64,000 bases of DNA from contig NZ_VULR01000004.1 of assembly GCF_009696605.1 (NCBI RefSeq), forward strand, positions 62,001 through 126,000, in the 5' to 3' direction. The stretch is from Anaerosalibacter bizertensis. GTDB taxonomy: Bacteria; Bacillota; Clostridia; Tissierellales; Sporanaerobacteraceae. The notes beneath the pieces are model-generated. The model saw only the letters and a program-made list of their open reading frames with translations, was not told where the DNA came from and did not search any database. Positions 8,489 to 17,326 of the stretch are shown here, one piece after another; the first letter of the stretch is position 1, and each line of letters begins with the position of its first letter. The translations under genes and the position numbers were made by a program.

Positions 8489-9886
8489 TTGTCAGGTGTA
8501 AAAATAACAGAAACTATATTAAGAGATGCTCATCAATCATTAATAGCTACTAGAATGAAAACAGAAGAAATGCTGCCTATTCTCGAAAAATTGGATCGAG
8601 TTGGATATTACTCTTTAGAAGTATGGGGTGGAGCTACTTTTGATTCTTGCTTGAGATTTTTAAAAGAAGATCCATGGGAACGACTTAGAGTTTTAAGAAA
8701 AAACTTTAAAAATACTAAACTACAAATGTTACTCAGAGGCCAGAATTTGTTGGGATACAAGCATTATCCTGATGATGTTGTAGAAGAGTTTGTAAAAAAA
8801 TCTATAGAAAATGGTATAGATATAATAAGAATATTTGATGCATTAAATGACACTAGAAATTTAAGAACTGCTGTAGAAGCAACTAAGAAATCAGGAGGAC
8901 ATGCTCAAACAGCAATATCTTATACAGTAAGTCCAGTTCACAATATTAATTATTATGTAAACTTAGCTGTAGAAATGGAAAATATGGGGGCTGATTCAAT
9001 ATGTATAAAGGATATGTCGGGCATATTACTTCCATATGTTGCAGAAGAATTGATTAAACAGATAAAAAAAGAGATTCACATACCTGTCCAAATTCATTCA
9101 CACTTCACTAGTGGAATAGCAAATCAAACCTATATGAAATCAATAGAAGCTGGTGCAGATATAATAGATACTGCAATTTCTCCATTTGGAATGGGTACAA
9201 GCCAACCTGCAACTGAACCTATGGTAGCTTCTTTAAAAAATTCTCCTTATGATCCGGGATTAGACATGGACCTATTATTAGAAATCTCCGAGTATTTTAA
9301 AGATATAAAAGAAAAATATATAAATGATGGGGTATTGGACCATAAAGTACTTGAAGTGAATGCTAAGACTTTGAAATATCAAGTGCCAGGAGGAATGCTA
9401 TCTAATTTAGTATCCCAATTAAAAGCTCAAGGAGCTTTAGATAGGTTTGAAGATGTTTTAGAAGAAGTTCCAAAGGTGAGAGAAGATTTAGGTTATCCTC
9501 CATTAGTGACTCCTATGAGTCAAATGGTAGGAACTCAATCTGTATTCAATGTTGTTTTAGGCGAGAGATATAAAATGATACCTAAAGAAGTTAAAAACTA
9601 TGTTAAAGGACTGTATGGAAAGCCTACTATTCCTATAAAAGATGATATTAAAAAAATAATAATTGGGAATGAAAAAGTTTTTACAGGACGTCCTGCAGAC
9701 TTATTAGAGCCTGAATTAGATACTTTGAAAGAAAATATTAAAGAGTACATAGAACAAGATGAAGATGTGTTATCTTATGCACTATTTCCTCAAGTTGCAT
9801 TAGATTATTTTAAGTATAGAGAAGCTAAAAAATATAAAATAGATACAAATTTATTAAATGAAGAATTTAAAACTTACCCTGTATAA
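8489..9886 (+). CDS. oadA: Oxaloacetate decarboxylase alpha / pyruvate carboxylase subunit B-type carboxyltransferase
   Basis: A 465-residue carboxyltransferase with the DRE-TIM metallolyase barrel (ILRDAHQSLIATRM at ~9-22 with the metal-binding Asp; the metal ligands HSHFTSG near 203-209) followed by the conserved PYC_OADA domain. The C-terminal biotinyl-lysine domain (an MKM motif) is absent, and no biotin carrier or sodium-pump subunits lie nearby. It must therefore use a separate biotin protein or a different acceptor. The TTG at 8489 follows AGGAGGGG at good spacing. Exact reaction uncertain (oxaloacetate decarboxylation or transcarboxylation). Confidence 0.8.
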   Translation: MSGVKITETILRDAHQSLIATRMKTEEMLPILEKLDRVGYYSLEVWGGATFDSCLRFLKEDPWERLRVLRKNFKNTKLQMLLRGQNLLGYKHYPDDVVEEFVKKSIENGIDIIRIFDALNDTRNLRTAVEATKKSGGHAQTAISYTVSPVHNINYYVNLAVEMENMGADSICIKDMSGILLPYVAEELIKQIKKEIHIPVQIHSHFTSGIANQTYMKSIEAGADIIDTAISPFGMGTSQPATEPMVASLKNSPYDPGLDMDLLLEISEYFKDIKEKYINDGVLDHKVLEVNAKTLKYQVPGGMLSNLVSQLKAQGALDRFEDVLEEVPKVREDLGYPPLVTPMSQMVGTQSVFNVVLGERYKMIPKEVKNYVKGLYGKPTIPIKDDIKKIIIGNEKVFTGRPADLLEPELDTLKENIKEYIEQDEDVLSYALFPQVALDYFKYREAKKYKIDTNLLNEEFKTYPV

Positions 9887-9920
9887 AGAATTAAAAAGCC
9901 TTAGGGCTTTTTAATTCTTT
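9885..9920 (+). terminator. Terminator after oadA
   Basis: AAAGAATTAAAAAGCC pairs with GGGCTTTTTAATTCTTT around a 3-base loop right behind the stop codon. It is a strong rho-independent terminator. Confidence 0.85.
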
Positions 9921-10061
9921 ATAACAATAAAACACTATTACATGAAGTAAAACTTGCAAAATAATAATAATAAACAATAAAAATGAAATAAATCTTGCAA
10001 ATACTTATTCAATTTGTTATTATTTAAGTAAAGAAATATTTATAATAAGGGGGAAAGTAAG

Positions 10062-10274
10062 GTGCCTGAGAAAACGTTTAAAATGCTACAAATAAATGAA
10101 AAGTGGTGTAAGGGTTGTGGCATATGTGTAGCATTTTGTCCCAAAGATGTTCTTGATATCAAAAGTGGAAAAGTAATAATCAAAGATATAGATGCATGTA
10201 TTAAATGCGGTCAATGTGAGTTAAGATGTCCAGACTATGCTATTTATTTAGGAGGTGAAGATGATGAAAAATAA
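10062..10274 (+). CDS. korD: 2-oxoacid:ferredoxin oxidoreductase, ferredoxin-like delta subunit
   Basis: A 70-residue two-cluster ferredoxin with the motifs CKGCGICVAFCP and CIKCGQCELRCP, each giving ligands for a [4Fe-4S] cluster. It is the electron-transfer subunit of the KorDABC complex encoded by the next three genes. The start is GTG at 10062 behind AAGGGGGAAAG. Its end overlaps the start of korA, indicating coupling. Confidence 0.92.
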   Translation: MPEKTFKMLQINEKWCKGCGICVAFCPKDVLDIKSGKVIIKDIDACIKCGQCELRCPDYAIYLGGEDDEK

Positions 10275-11400
10275 AAATGTAAAATTAATGCAAGGTAATG
10301 AAGCGTGTGTAGAAGGGGCTCTTGCAGCAGGTATGAGATTTTATGCAGGATATCCTATAACTCCGTCTACAGAAATAGCTGAAATTTCTGCAGCTAAACT
10401 TCCTAGGATTGGTGGAAAGTTTATTCAAATGGAAGATGAAATAGCAAGTATGGGAGCTGTAATAGGTGCTTCTTTAACTGGATTAAAATCTATGACCGCA
10501 ACTAGTGGACCAGGTTTTTCATTGAAACAAGAAAATATAGGATATGCTGCAATGGCGGAAATTCCTTGTGTTATAGTAAATGTTCAAAGAGGAGGACCTA
10601 GTACCGGACTACCTACATCACCAGCCCAAGGGGATGTAATGCAAGCTAAATGGGGAACTCATGGAGATCATCCAATGATAGCTTTAAGTCCATCCTCTGT
10701 TAAAGAGACTTATGAAGTTACTATTAAAGCTTTCAATTTATCGGAAAAGTATAGAACGCCAGTTATAATATTAATGGATGAAGTAATTGCTCATATGAGA
10801 GAAAAAATAGAAATACCTGATAAAGATGAATTGGAAATAATCAATAGGACAAAACCTGGAGATAATTTTGAAAATTATAATCCTTATGAAGTTAAAGAAG
10901 GGAAGCTGGTTCCTCCAATGGCAAGTTTTGGTGAGGGCTACAAATTTCATATAACTGGATTGGTTCATGATAAAACAGGTTTTCCAACTAATAAATCAGA
11001 TGTGGCAGAGGATTTAATAAATAGACTAGTTAAAAAGGTGGAAAAAAACACTAAAGATATAGTAGAATATGAAGAATATTTTTTAGAAGATGCAGACATA
11101 GCTATATTAGCCTATGGCGGAACAGCTAGATCAGTTAAAAGTGCTGTAGATATTGCGAGAGAAGAAAACATCAAAGTTGGAATGTTTAGACCTATTACAA
11201 TTTGGCCTTCTCCTGAAGAGCAAATCCGTAAACTAGCTAAAAAGGTTAAAAAAATAATAGTAGTAGAAATGAATTTAGGTCAATATTATCTTGAAGTTGA
11301 TAGGATTGCTAATAAGTTAACAGAAGTACATAAATATGGTAGAGTTAATGGAGAATTGATAACTCCTGACGAAATTATATCCTATATTAAGGAGGTATAG
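10264..11400 (+). CDS. korA: 2-oxoacid:ferredoxin oxidoreductase subunit alpha
   Basis: A 378-residue alpha subunit of the four-subunit 2-oxoacid oxidoreductase family. The GYPITPSTEIAE motif (~22-33) and the pyrimidine-binding domain are typical, with the domain II region near the end (GMFRPITIWP). Together with KorBCD it oxidatively decarboxylates a 2-oxoacid to the acyl-CoA and reduces ferredoxin. 2-oxoglutarate or branched-chain 2-oxoacids are plausible, and the sequence alone does not decide. ATG codons at 10261 and 10264 both sit behind AGGAGGTG; 10264 has the better spacing. Confidence 0.9.
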   Translation: MKNKNVKLMQGNEACVEGALAAGMRFYAGYPITPSTEIAEISAAKLPRIGGKFIQMEDEIASMGAVIGASLTGLKSMTATSGPGFSLKQENIGYAAMAEIPCVIVNVQRGGPSTGLPTSPAQGDVMQAKWGTHGDHPMIALSPSSVKETYEVTIKAFNLSEKYRTPVIILMDEVIAHMREKIEIPDKDELEIINRTKPGDNFENYNPYEVKEGKLVPPMASFGEGYKFHITGLVHDKTGFPTNKSDVAEDLINRLVKKVEKNTKDIVEYEEYFLEDADIAILAYGGTARSVKSAVDIAREENIKVGMFRPITIWPSPEEQIRKLAKKVKKIIVVEMNLGQYYLEVDRIANKLTEVHKYGRVNGELITPDEIISYIKEV

Positions 11401-11403
11401 AAA

Positions 11404-12213
11404 TTGCCTAGTGAATTAATAAATAATTATTTTAGAACTAATAGTTTACCACATATATGGTGTCCAGGTTGTGGAAATGGTATAGTTACACGTTCAATTG
11501 TTGAAGCTATAGATAATTTAAATTTGGATAGAGATAAAGTTTGTATTGTTTCTGGAATAGGTTGTTCATCAAGAGCTTCAGGCTATTTAGACTTTAATAC
11601 ATTACATACAACTCATGGAAGAGCTCTTACATTTGCTACTGGAATAAAGATGGCTAATCCTGATTTAGAAGTTATAGTGATTACTGGAGATGGAGATTGT
11701 TCCGCAATTGGAGGAAACCATTTAATACATGCTTCAAGAAGAAATATAGATATTACTACTATAGTTTATAATAATAACATATACGGAATGACAGGAGGAC
11801 AATACTCCCCCACAACTCCTAAAGGGGATAAAGGCACTACAGCACCTTATGGAAGTATTGATACTGATTTTGATCTTTGTAGTTTAACTGCTGGAGCTGG
11901 TGCAACCTATGTAGGAAGAGCTACGGTATTTAATCCAAAACTAATTGTGAAATTAATAGAAAATGGTATAAAGAATAAAGGCTTTTCTTTTATAGAAACT
12001 GTAACAACATGCCCAACTTATTATGGAAGGAAAAATAAGAAAGGCAGTGCTGTAGATATGATGAGATATTTAAAGGATAATTCTATTAATATAGAGGCAG
12101 CTAAAAATTTAGAAGCTGATAAATTAAAGGATAAAATTATAGTTGGAGAATTATATAAAAACATTAGACCTGAATATACAGATGAATATACTAAAATAGT
12201 AGATTCTTTTTAA
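11404..12213 (+). CDS. korB: 2-oxoacid:ferredoxin oxidoreductase subunit beta (TPP-binding)
   Basis: The 269-residue beta subunit holds thiamine diphosphate. WCPGCGNGIV near 20-29 and the GDGDCSAIGGNHL...NNNIYGMTGGQ stretch (TPP/Mg motif, GDG to NN) are both present. The start is TTG at 11404, with the ribosome site (AAGGAGGT) lying in the korA stop region. Four bases separate korA and korB. Confidence 0.92.
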   Translation: MPSELINNYFRTNSLPHIWCPGCGNGIVTRSIVEAIDNLNLDRDKVCIVSGIGCSSRASGYLDFNTLHTTHGRALTFATGIKMANPDLEVIVITGDGDCSAIGGNHLIHASRRNIDITTIVYNNNIYGMTGGQYSPTTPKGDKGTTAPYGSIDTDFDLCSLTAGAGATYVGRATVFNPKLIVKLIENGIKNKGFSFIETVTTCPTYYGRKNKKGSAVDMMRYLKDNSINIEAAKNLEADKLKDKIIVGELYKNIRPEYTDEYTKIVDSF

Positions 12214-12228
12214 AAGGAGGGTAATTTC

Positions 12229-12834
12229 ATGGTGCAAAAAGAATTAAGATTAAGTGGTTCAGGAGGCCAAGGATTGATATTGGCAGGTATTATTTTAGCA
12301 GAAGCAGCTCTTTCAGATGAAAAAAATGTAGTTCAATCCCAATCCTATGGTCCAGAAGCTAGAGGTGGAGCAAGTAAAGCAGAAGTCATTATTAGTGAGA
12401 AAGAAATAAACTATCCTAAAGTAAGAAATTGCGATGTTTTATTAGCATTGACTCAAGTTGCATGTGATAAATATATAGATTCCTTAAAAGAAGGTGGATC
12501 ATTAATTTTAGATAGTAGTGTAAAAAATAAACCTGATAGGAAAGATATAGATATTTATAATGTGCCAATATTAGAGACTGCGGAAAAAAAATTGCATAAA
12601 CCAATGGTTGCAAATATGGTAGCATTGGGAAGTTTAAATGGACTTATTAAAATTGTAAATGATAATTCTTTAGAGACTGCTGTATTAAATAGGGTTCCAA
12701 AAGGGACTGAAAGAATAAATAAAACTGCATTGGAAGAAGGTCTAAATTTAATAAGAGAATATAAGGGAGAATACTATGAAAGACAATATAGATCTAATGA
12801 AATTAATGCAACAGAACTTTGCCAGGCTAAGTAA
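12229..12834 (+). CDS. korC: 2-oxoacid:ferredoxin oxidoreductase subunit gamma
   Basis: A 201-residue gamma subunit (POR/KOR catalytic gamma domain) with SGSGGQGLILAG near 8-19 and QSYGPEARGGAS near 40-51, both diagnostic. It completes the korDABC operon. Its last 59 bases overlap the 5' end of the RpiR-type regulator gene in another frame, so the C-terminal ~20 residues are constrained by both genes. Confidence 0.92.
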   Translation: MVQKELRLSGSGGQGLILAGIILAEAALSDEKNVVQSQSYGPEARGGASKAEVIISEKEINYPKVRNCDVLLALTQVACDKYIDSLKEGGSLILDSSVKNKPDRKDIDIYNVPILETAEKKLHKPMVANMVALGSLNGLIKIVNDNSLETAVLNRVPKGTERINKTALEEGLNLIREYKGEYYERQYRSNEINATELCQAK

Positions 12835-13666
12835 AGGACAAAAATTAATTGCGGAATATATTATGGAGAATTATGATAAAGCAGCTTTTATGACAGCTGC
12901 AAAACTAGGCGAAACAGTAGGAGTAAGTGAATCAACTGTAGTGAGATTTGCAGATACTTTAGGTTATAATGGATATAGAGAATTGCAAAATGAATTGCAA
13001 GAGGTTATTAAAAATAAATTGACTACAGTTCAAAGAATATCTTTAGTTGATGACTATTCTAATAAAGAAAATTTATTGAAAAAAGTTTTTAAGAAGGATA
13101 TGTCTAATATAAATAAAACTATAGATGAAATCGATTATGAAATTTTTCAAGAGGCAGTAAATGAAATTTTAAATAGTGAAAAAGTGTATGTACTAGGATT
13201 AAGGAGTTCATCTTTTTTAGCAGGTTATTTAGGATTTTATCTGAATTTTATATTAGAAAACGTAACTGTTGTAACTGCAGGACCTAGTGATATTTTTGAA
13301 CAATTATTAAAAGTTACTAACAAGGATATAGTTATTGGAATTAGTTATCCAAGATATTCAACCAGAACTTTAGAGGCTTTGAACTACGTTAAAAGAAAAG
13401 GTTGTAAAGTTATAGGAATAACAGATAGTTTGATTTCACCTGCTGCTCAAATATCAGATATAACACTTCTTGCTAGCAGCAATATGGTTTCTTTTGTTGA
13501 TTCATTAGTAGCCCCAATGAGCTTGATAAATGCATTGGTAATTGCTATTGGAATGGAAAAGAAAGACGATATAACTAAATACTTTGAAAGTTTAGAAGAT
13601 ATTTGGAAAAAACATAGTGTATATAACTCTAACAATAAAAATAAGGGAAATATTAAAAACAGATAG
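12776..13666 (+). CDS. MurR/RpiR family transcriptional regulator
   Basis: A 296-residue regulator: N-terminal HTH_6 domain (ARLSKGQKLIAEYIMENY; then VGVSESTVVRFADTLGY near 46-62) and a C-terminal SIS sugar-phosphate-binding domain (~110-250; VLGLRSSSFLAGYLG). RpiR-type proteins sense phosphosugars and repress or activate sugar genes. Here the gene is fused into the kor operon by a 59-base overlap and has its own ribosome site (AAGGGAG), so it may tune 2-oxoacid oxidation in response to sugar supply (inference). Confidence 0.88.
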   Translation: MKDNIDLMKLMQQNFARLSKGQKLIAEYIMENYDKAAFMTAAKLGETVGVSESTVVRFADTLGYNGYRELQNELQEVIKNKLTTVQRISLVDDYSNKENLLKKVFKKDMSNINKTIDEIDYEIFQEAVNEILNSEKVYVLGLRSSSFLAGYLGFYLNFILENVTVVTAGPSDIFEQLLKVTNKDIVIGISYPRYSTRTLEALNYVKRKGCKVIGITDSLISPAAQISDITLLASSNMVSFVDSLVAPMSLINALVIAIGMEKKDDITKYFESLEDIWKKHSVYNSNNKNKGNIKNR

Positions 13667-13704
13667 AGTTAAATTTCTTATCTACTCTATCTGTTTTTAA
13701 TATT
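13649..13704 (+). terminator. Terminator of the kor-rpiR operon
   Basis: Perfect 21-bp stem (13649-13669 with 13684-13704) spanning the stop codon region and containing a T-rich second arm. It ends the korDABC-rpiR transcript. Confidence 0.8.
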
Positions 13705-13807
13705 TTATATCATAATAAATCTTATCATAATTGATAAACTATTATTGCCTAAATTTCTAAAAATATATTATAATAATATTAATACAATATAAAAAGGAGA
13801 ATAAAAA

Positions 13808-14422
13808 ATGAGAAAACTATATTTAGTAAGACATGGTGAATCTGAATGGAATATTTTAAAAAAAGTTCAAGGACAGAAAGATGTTAATTTAACTAAAAAA
13901 GGAGAACAGCAAGCTGAAAAAATTGCAAATAGATTATATAATGAAAATATAGATATAATATATTCTAGTGATTTAAAAAGAGCATTTGAAACCGCGAAAA
14001 AGATAGGCCACAAATTAAAATTAGATGTGAACCCAGATAAAAGCTTTAGAGAAATTAATTTTGGAATTTGGGAAGGTATTTCAACAAAAGAGCTTTCTGA
14101 TAACTATAGTGAAGAACATCTTTTATGGATGAAAGAACCTCATAAATTAAAACTAGAAGGAGCAGAAACTTTAGAAGAGCTACAAAATAGAACAATTAAA
14201 GGAGTTAATAGAATATCTAAACTAAACCCAAATAAAAACATTTTAATAGTATCTCATAGTGCTGCAATTAAAACTATTATCTTAGGATTATTAGATATGG
14301 ATATTAGCTATTATAGTAAGATGTCTTTAAATAATGTTAGTTTAAGTATTATTGAATTTAGAGATTATAATAATGTATTAAAATTATTTAATGATACTTG
14401 TCACCTTAGGGAGGAAAAATAA
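13808..14422 (+). CDS. Histidine phosphatase family protein (phosphoglycerate mutase-like)
   Basis: A 204-residue branch-1 histidine phosphatase. The catalytic RHGESEWN motif lies at 8-15 (His phosphorylated during catalysis), with a second catalytic His in LIVSHSAAI near 150. Relatives include broad-specificity phosphatases (PhoE), alpha-ribazole phosphatase (CobC) and GpmB-type enzymes. No cobalamin genes are nearby, so the substrate is open. Its stop codon shares one base with the start of the next gene. Confidence 0.85.
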   Translation: MRKLYLVRHGESEWNILKKVQGQKDVNLTKKGEQQAEKIANRLYNENIDIIYSSDLKRAFETAKKIGHKLKLDVNPDKSFREINFGIWEGISTKELSDNYSEEHLLWMKEPHKLKLEGAETLEELQNRTIKGVNRISKLNPNKNILIVSHSAAIKTIILGLLDMDISYYSKMSLNNVSLSIIEFRDYNNVLKLFNDTCHLREEK

Positions 14423-15651
14423 TGGAGGAAAAGATAGCAGTAATAGGCGGAGGACCATCTGGAATGGTGGCTGCTGGATTTGCAAGTTCCAGACATAAAA
14501 ATGTAAAATTATTTGAGAAAAATAATAAATTAGGCAAAAAACTTTTCATAACAGGAAAAGGACGTTGCAATATTACAAATAATACGGATATAGAAAATTT
14601 TTTAGACAATGTTACAACTAATAAGGACTTTTTATACAGTGCATTGTACAGCTTTACTAATACAGATATATTATCTCTCTTATCTAATTATAATCTTAAA
14701 ACTAAAGTTGAAAGAGGGGGCAGAGTATTTCCAGTATCAAATAAATCAAGTGATGTCATAAAAGCTTTTGAAAAATTTTTAACGGAAAAAGATGTAAACA
14801 TAATTTTAAATAAGGAAGTCAATAAAATTATATACAAAAATGGTTTTTTTGTATTGGAATTTAAAGATGGTTCTAATGAAAGCTTTGATAAAATAATAAT
14901 TGCAACGGGAGGCAAGTCGTATCCTGTAACTGGTTCTACTGGGGACGGGTATAGGTTTGCAAGATACCTAGGACATTCAATTATAGATTTAAAACCTGCA
15001 TTGGTACCTTGCGAGGTTCAAGAGAATTGGGTTAAAGATATACAGGGTTTAACTTTAAAAAATATTAGTATTTCTGCTTTTATTGATAATAAAAAAGTTT
15101 ATGAAAATTTTGGAGAAATGCTCTTTACTCATTTTGGAATAACAGGACCAATAGTTTTAACTATGAGCAATATAATAAATAAATATATAGAACAAAAAAG
15201 AAAAATAAACTTTTTTATAGATTTAAAACCTGCTCTTTCATTAGAAAAACTTGATAATCGTATTTTAAGAGATTTTGAAAAATATAATAATAAGCAAGTA
15301 AAAAATGGATTAAAGGATCTATTACCCCAAAATCTTATACCAATTGTATTAAAACTATCAGGTATTGCTGAAGAAAAAAGCATTAATCAAATAACTAAAG
15401 AGGAAAGAAATAGACTTACAAAAACTATCAAGAACATAGAATTAAATTTTCTGAAATTTAGGCCGTTAGATGAAGCTATTGTTACTTCTGGAGGGGTTTC
15501 TACCTTAGAAATAGATCCTTCCACTATGGAATCTAAACTAATTCCTGGATTGTTTTTTGCAGGTGAAGTTATTGACGTAGAAGCATTAACAGGAGGTTAT
15601 AATTTACAAATTGCATATTCAACTGGCTATTTAGCAGGTATTAACTGTTAG
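14422..15651 (+). CDS. NAD(P)/FAD-dependent oxidoreductase, HI0933/YhiN family
   Basis: A 409-residue flavoprotein with the N-terminal dinucleotide fold (AVIGGGPSGMVAAGFA), the family stretch FITGKGRCNITNN near 43-55 and the C-terminal GLFFAGEVIDVEALTGGYNLQ-type FAD-contact region (shown core: GEVIDVEALTGGYN). The HI0933 group includes BaiN, an NADH-dependent reductase in bile-acid-metabolising clostridia, but most members are of unknown function and broadly conserved. Translationally coupled to the phosphatase gene by a TAATG overlap. Confidence 0.85.
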   Translation: MEEKIAVIGGGPSGMVAAGFASSRHKNVKLFEKNNKLGKKLFITGKGRCNITNNTDIENFLDNVTTNKDFLYSALYSFTNTDILSLLSNYNLKTKVERGGRVFPVSNKSSDVIKAFEKFLTEKDVNIILNKEVNKIIYKNGFFVLEFKDGSNESFDKIIIATGGKSYPVTGSTGDGYRFARYLGHSIIDLKPALVPCEVQENWVKDIQGLTLKNISISAFIDNKKVYENFGEMLFTHFGITGPIVLTMSNIINKYIEQKRKINFFIDLKPALSLEKLDNRILRDFEKYNNKQVKNGLKDLLPQNLIPIVLKLSGIAEEKSINQITKEERNRLTKTIKNIELNFLKFRPLDEAIVTSGGVSTLEIDPSTMESKLIPGLFFAGEVIDVEALTGGYNLQIAYSTGYLAGINC

Positions 15652-15737
15652 AATAATATCTAATTTTATATCTATACATTATTTATATATATATTACATA
15701 AACTTATAATATATAAATTAATGTATAGGAGGCTTCT

Positions 15738-16184
15738 ATGGATAACTTATTTAAAAAGATCGAGTTATTTATTTTAACTTTAGCTATAATGAGCTTAATA
15801 GTTTTAGTATGTATACAATTTATAAATATAAAAGATGACAATATAATAAATACAACTAAGTTTAATGATGGCATCAAATATGTTCCTTTAAATAATATGA
15901 AAGAAATGGATAGTGGTATTTTAATATTAAAGCTTATAGATAGCGAACAAGAAGATATTAAAGTGTTAGTAAATGGAGAAGTAGTAAGTGATTTTTTAAA
16001 GAAAGATGAAATTGAAATAAATGTTTCAAATAATGATTTAATTGAAATAGATGGAACAAGGTATATGGAAAAAAATACAATAAAAGTAATTGGTATCAGT
16101 AAAAATATTGAAAGTCCTAAACTAAATACAACTGTGTCTACATCCCAAAGCATAGAAATATTAGGAAAAGTAAAATTAAAATAG
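15738..16184 (+). CDS. Membrane-anchored protein of unknown function
   Basis: A 148-residue protein with one N-terminal hydrophobic segment (~10-29) preceded by lysines, suggesting a single anchor with the rest outside the cytoplasm. The exposed part is rich in Asn, Ile and acidic residues, with a repeated beta-strand pattern and no recognised motif. A strong AGGAGG site precedes the ATG. It sits directly upstream of aroH and may share its transcript. A long open frame on the opposite strand (15704-16306) is treated as a shadow. Confidence 0.6.
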   Translation: MDNLFKKIELFILTLAIMSLIVLVCIQFINIKDDNIINTTKFNDGIKYVPLNNMKEMDSGILILKLIDSEQEDIKVLVNGEVVSDFLKKDEIEINVSNNDLIEIDGTRYMEKNTIKVIGISKNIESPKLNTTVSTSQSIEILGKVKLK

Positions 16185-16235
16185 CTTGAGAGATTGATAT
16201 TTTTAATATATAATAAAAAAAGGATAGTGGTATAA

Positions 16236-16598
16236 ATGAGTATTGTTGCTATAAGAGGGGCAATCACTGTAGAAAATAATGATTCCGAAGATATAATAAT
16301 AAACACAGTAAATTTATTAAAAGAAATAGAGAAAAGAAATCATTTAAATAAAGATAAAGTAATTAGTATCTTATTTTCTTCTACTAGTGATTTAAATAAG
16401 GAGTATCCTGCAAAAGCTGCAAGAAATATTGGATATAAAGATTCTGCATTGATGTGTTTTAATGAAATGAAAGTTGAAGGAAGTTTAGAAAAATGTATAA
16501 GAGTAATGTTATTGTATAGTTCTAATATAGATCAAAAAGACGTAAAACATGTTTATTTGAAAGGAGCAAAATCTTTAAGACCTGATTTGAATAAATAA
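16236..16598 (+). CDS. aroH: Chorismate mutase, AroH type
   Basis: The 120-residue monofunctional AroH-class enzyme converts chorismate to prephenate, the branch point to Phe and Tyr. Visible landmarks: AIRGAITVENN (with active-site Arg at 6), LFSSTSDLNKEYPAKAAR and the C-terminal VYLKGAKSLRPDL-type tail that closes the active site. Length is normal. It heads the aroH-cmk-plsC-ispH/rpsA gene group that is typical of clostridia. Confidence 0.93.
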   Translation: MSIVAIRGAITVENNDSEDIIINTVNLLKEIEKRNHLNKDKVISILFSSTSDLNKEYPAKAARNIGYKDSALMCFNEMKVEGSLEKCIRVMLLYSSNIDQKDVKHVYLKGAKSLRPDLNK

Positions 16599-16608
16599 AA
16601 AGCAGCAA

Positions 16609-16635
16609 AACCACCAAATGGTGGTTATAGTTTTA
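16609..16635 (+). terminator. Short hairpin between aroH and cmk
   Basis: CCACC and GGTGG pair within 16611-16624, flanked by AAAA and a short TTTT, right after the aroH stop. The T-run is short and interrupted, so it may be a weak terminator or attenuator ahead of cmk. Confidence 0.4.
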
Positions 16636-16654
16636 CATAAGGAGGATTTAAACT

Positions 16655-17323
16655 ATGGATAATAAATGTGACAGTATTTCTATTGCTATAGATGGACCAG
16701 CAGGAGCAGGGAAAAGTACAATATCTAAGTTGGTTGCTAAAAAACTAAATATAGAATATGTTGATACAGGAGCAATGTATAGAGCTTTCACTTTAAAATT
16801 ATTAGAAGAAAAAATAGATTTAACTGATGAGTTTAAAATTTTGGAAGAATTAAAGAATACTTCTATAGATTTTATAGATGGCCATATTTATTTAGATTCC
16901 AAAATTGTAGACAAGCAGATTAGAGATAATATTGTTAGTCAAAATGTATCAAATATAGCAAAGATTAAAGAAGTAAGGGAAGGCATGATAAAATTACAGA
17001 GAAAAATTGCTGAAGGTAAAGATATTATAATGGATGGTAGGGATATAGGCACTGTAGTATTACCAAATGCAAAATTTAAGTTTTTTATTATTGCTTCTAT
17101 TGAAGAAAGGGCTAAAAGAAGATATAAAGATTTAATTAAAAAGGAAGAAAAAAATATTTCTTTGGAAAAAGTTAAGAAAGAAATAGAAAAACGTGATAAA
17201 ATAGATAGCACTAGAGCTATTGCCCCCCTAAAAAAATCTGTAGATGCTATTGAAATAGATACAACTAATAAATCAGTAAATGAATGCGTTAAATTAATAG
17301 TTGATATAGTTGAAGGGAGGTAA
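16655..17323 (+). CDS. cmk: Cytidylate kinase
   Basis: A 222-residue (d)CMP kinase with the P-loop GPAGAGKST near 14-22, the CMP-binding VDTGAMYRAFT segment and the DGRDIGTVV motif near 128. It phosphorylates CMP/dCMP for nucleotide and phospholipid synthesis. AAGGAGG precedes the ATG, and plsC follows after 3 bases. Confidence 0.95.
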   Translation: MDNKCDSISIAIDGPAGAGKSTISKLVAKKLNIEYVDTGAMYRAFTLKLLEEKIDLTDEFKILEELKNTSIDFIDGHIYLDSKIVDKQIRDNIVSQNVSNIAKIKEVREGMIKLQRKIAEGKDIIMDGRDIGTVVLPNAKFKFFIIASIEERAKRRYKDLIKKEEKNISLEKVKKEIEKRDKIDSTRAIAPLKKSVDAIEIDTTNKSVNECVKLIVDIVEGR

Positions 17324-17326
17324 GAA

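Noticed and set aside
15704-16306. A 200-residue open frame on the minus strand opposite the membrane-anchored protein gene
   Set aside because: It has no ribosome site, a low-complexity Ile/Ser/Phe-rich product without motifs, and covers a plus-strand gene with a strong AGGAGG site; it is a by-product of A+T-rich coding DNA.
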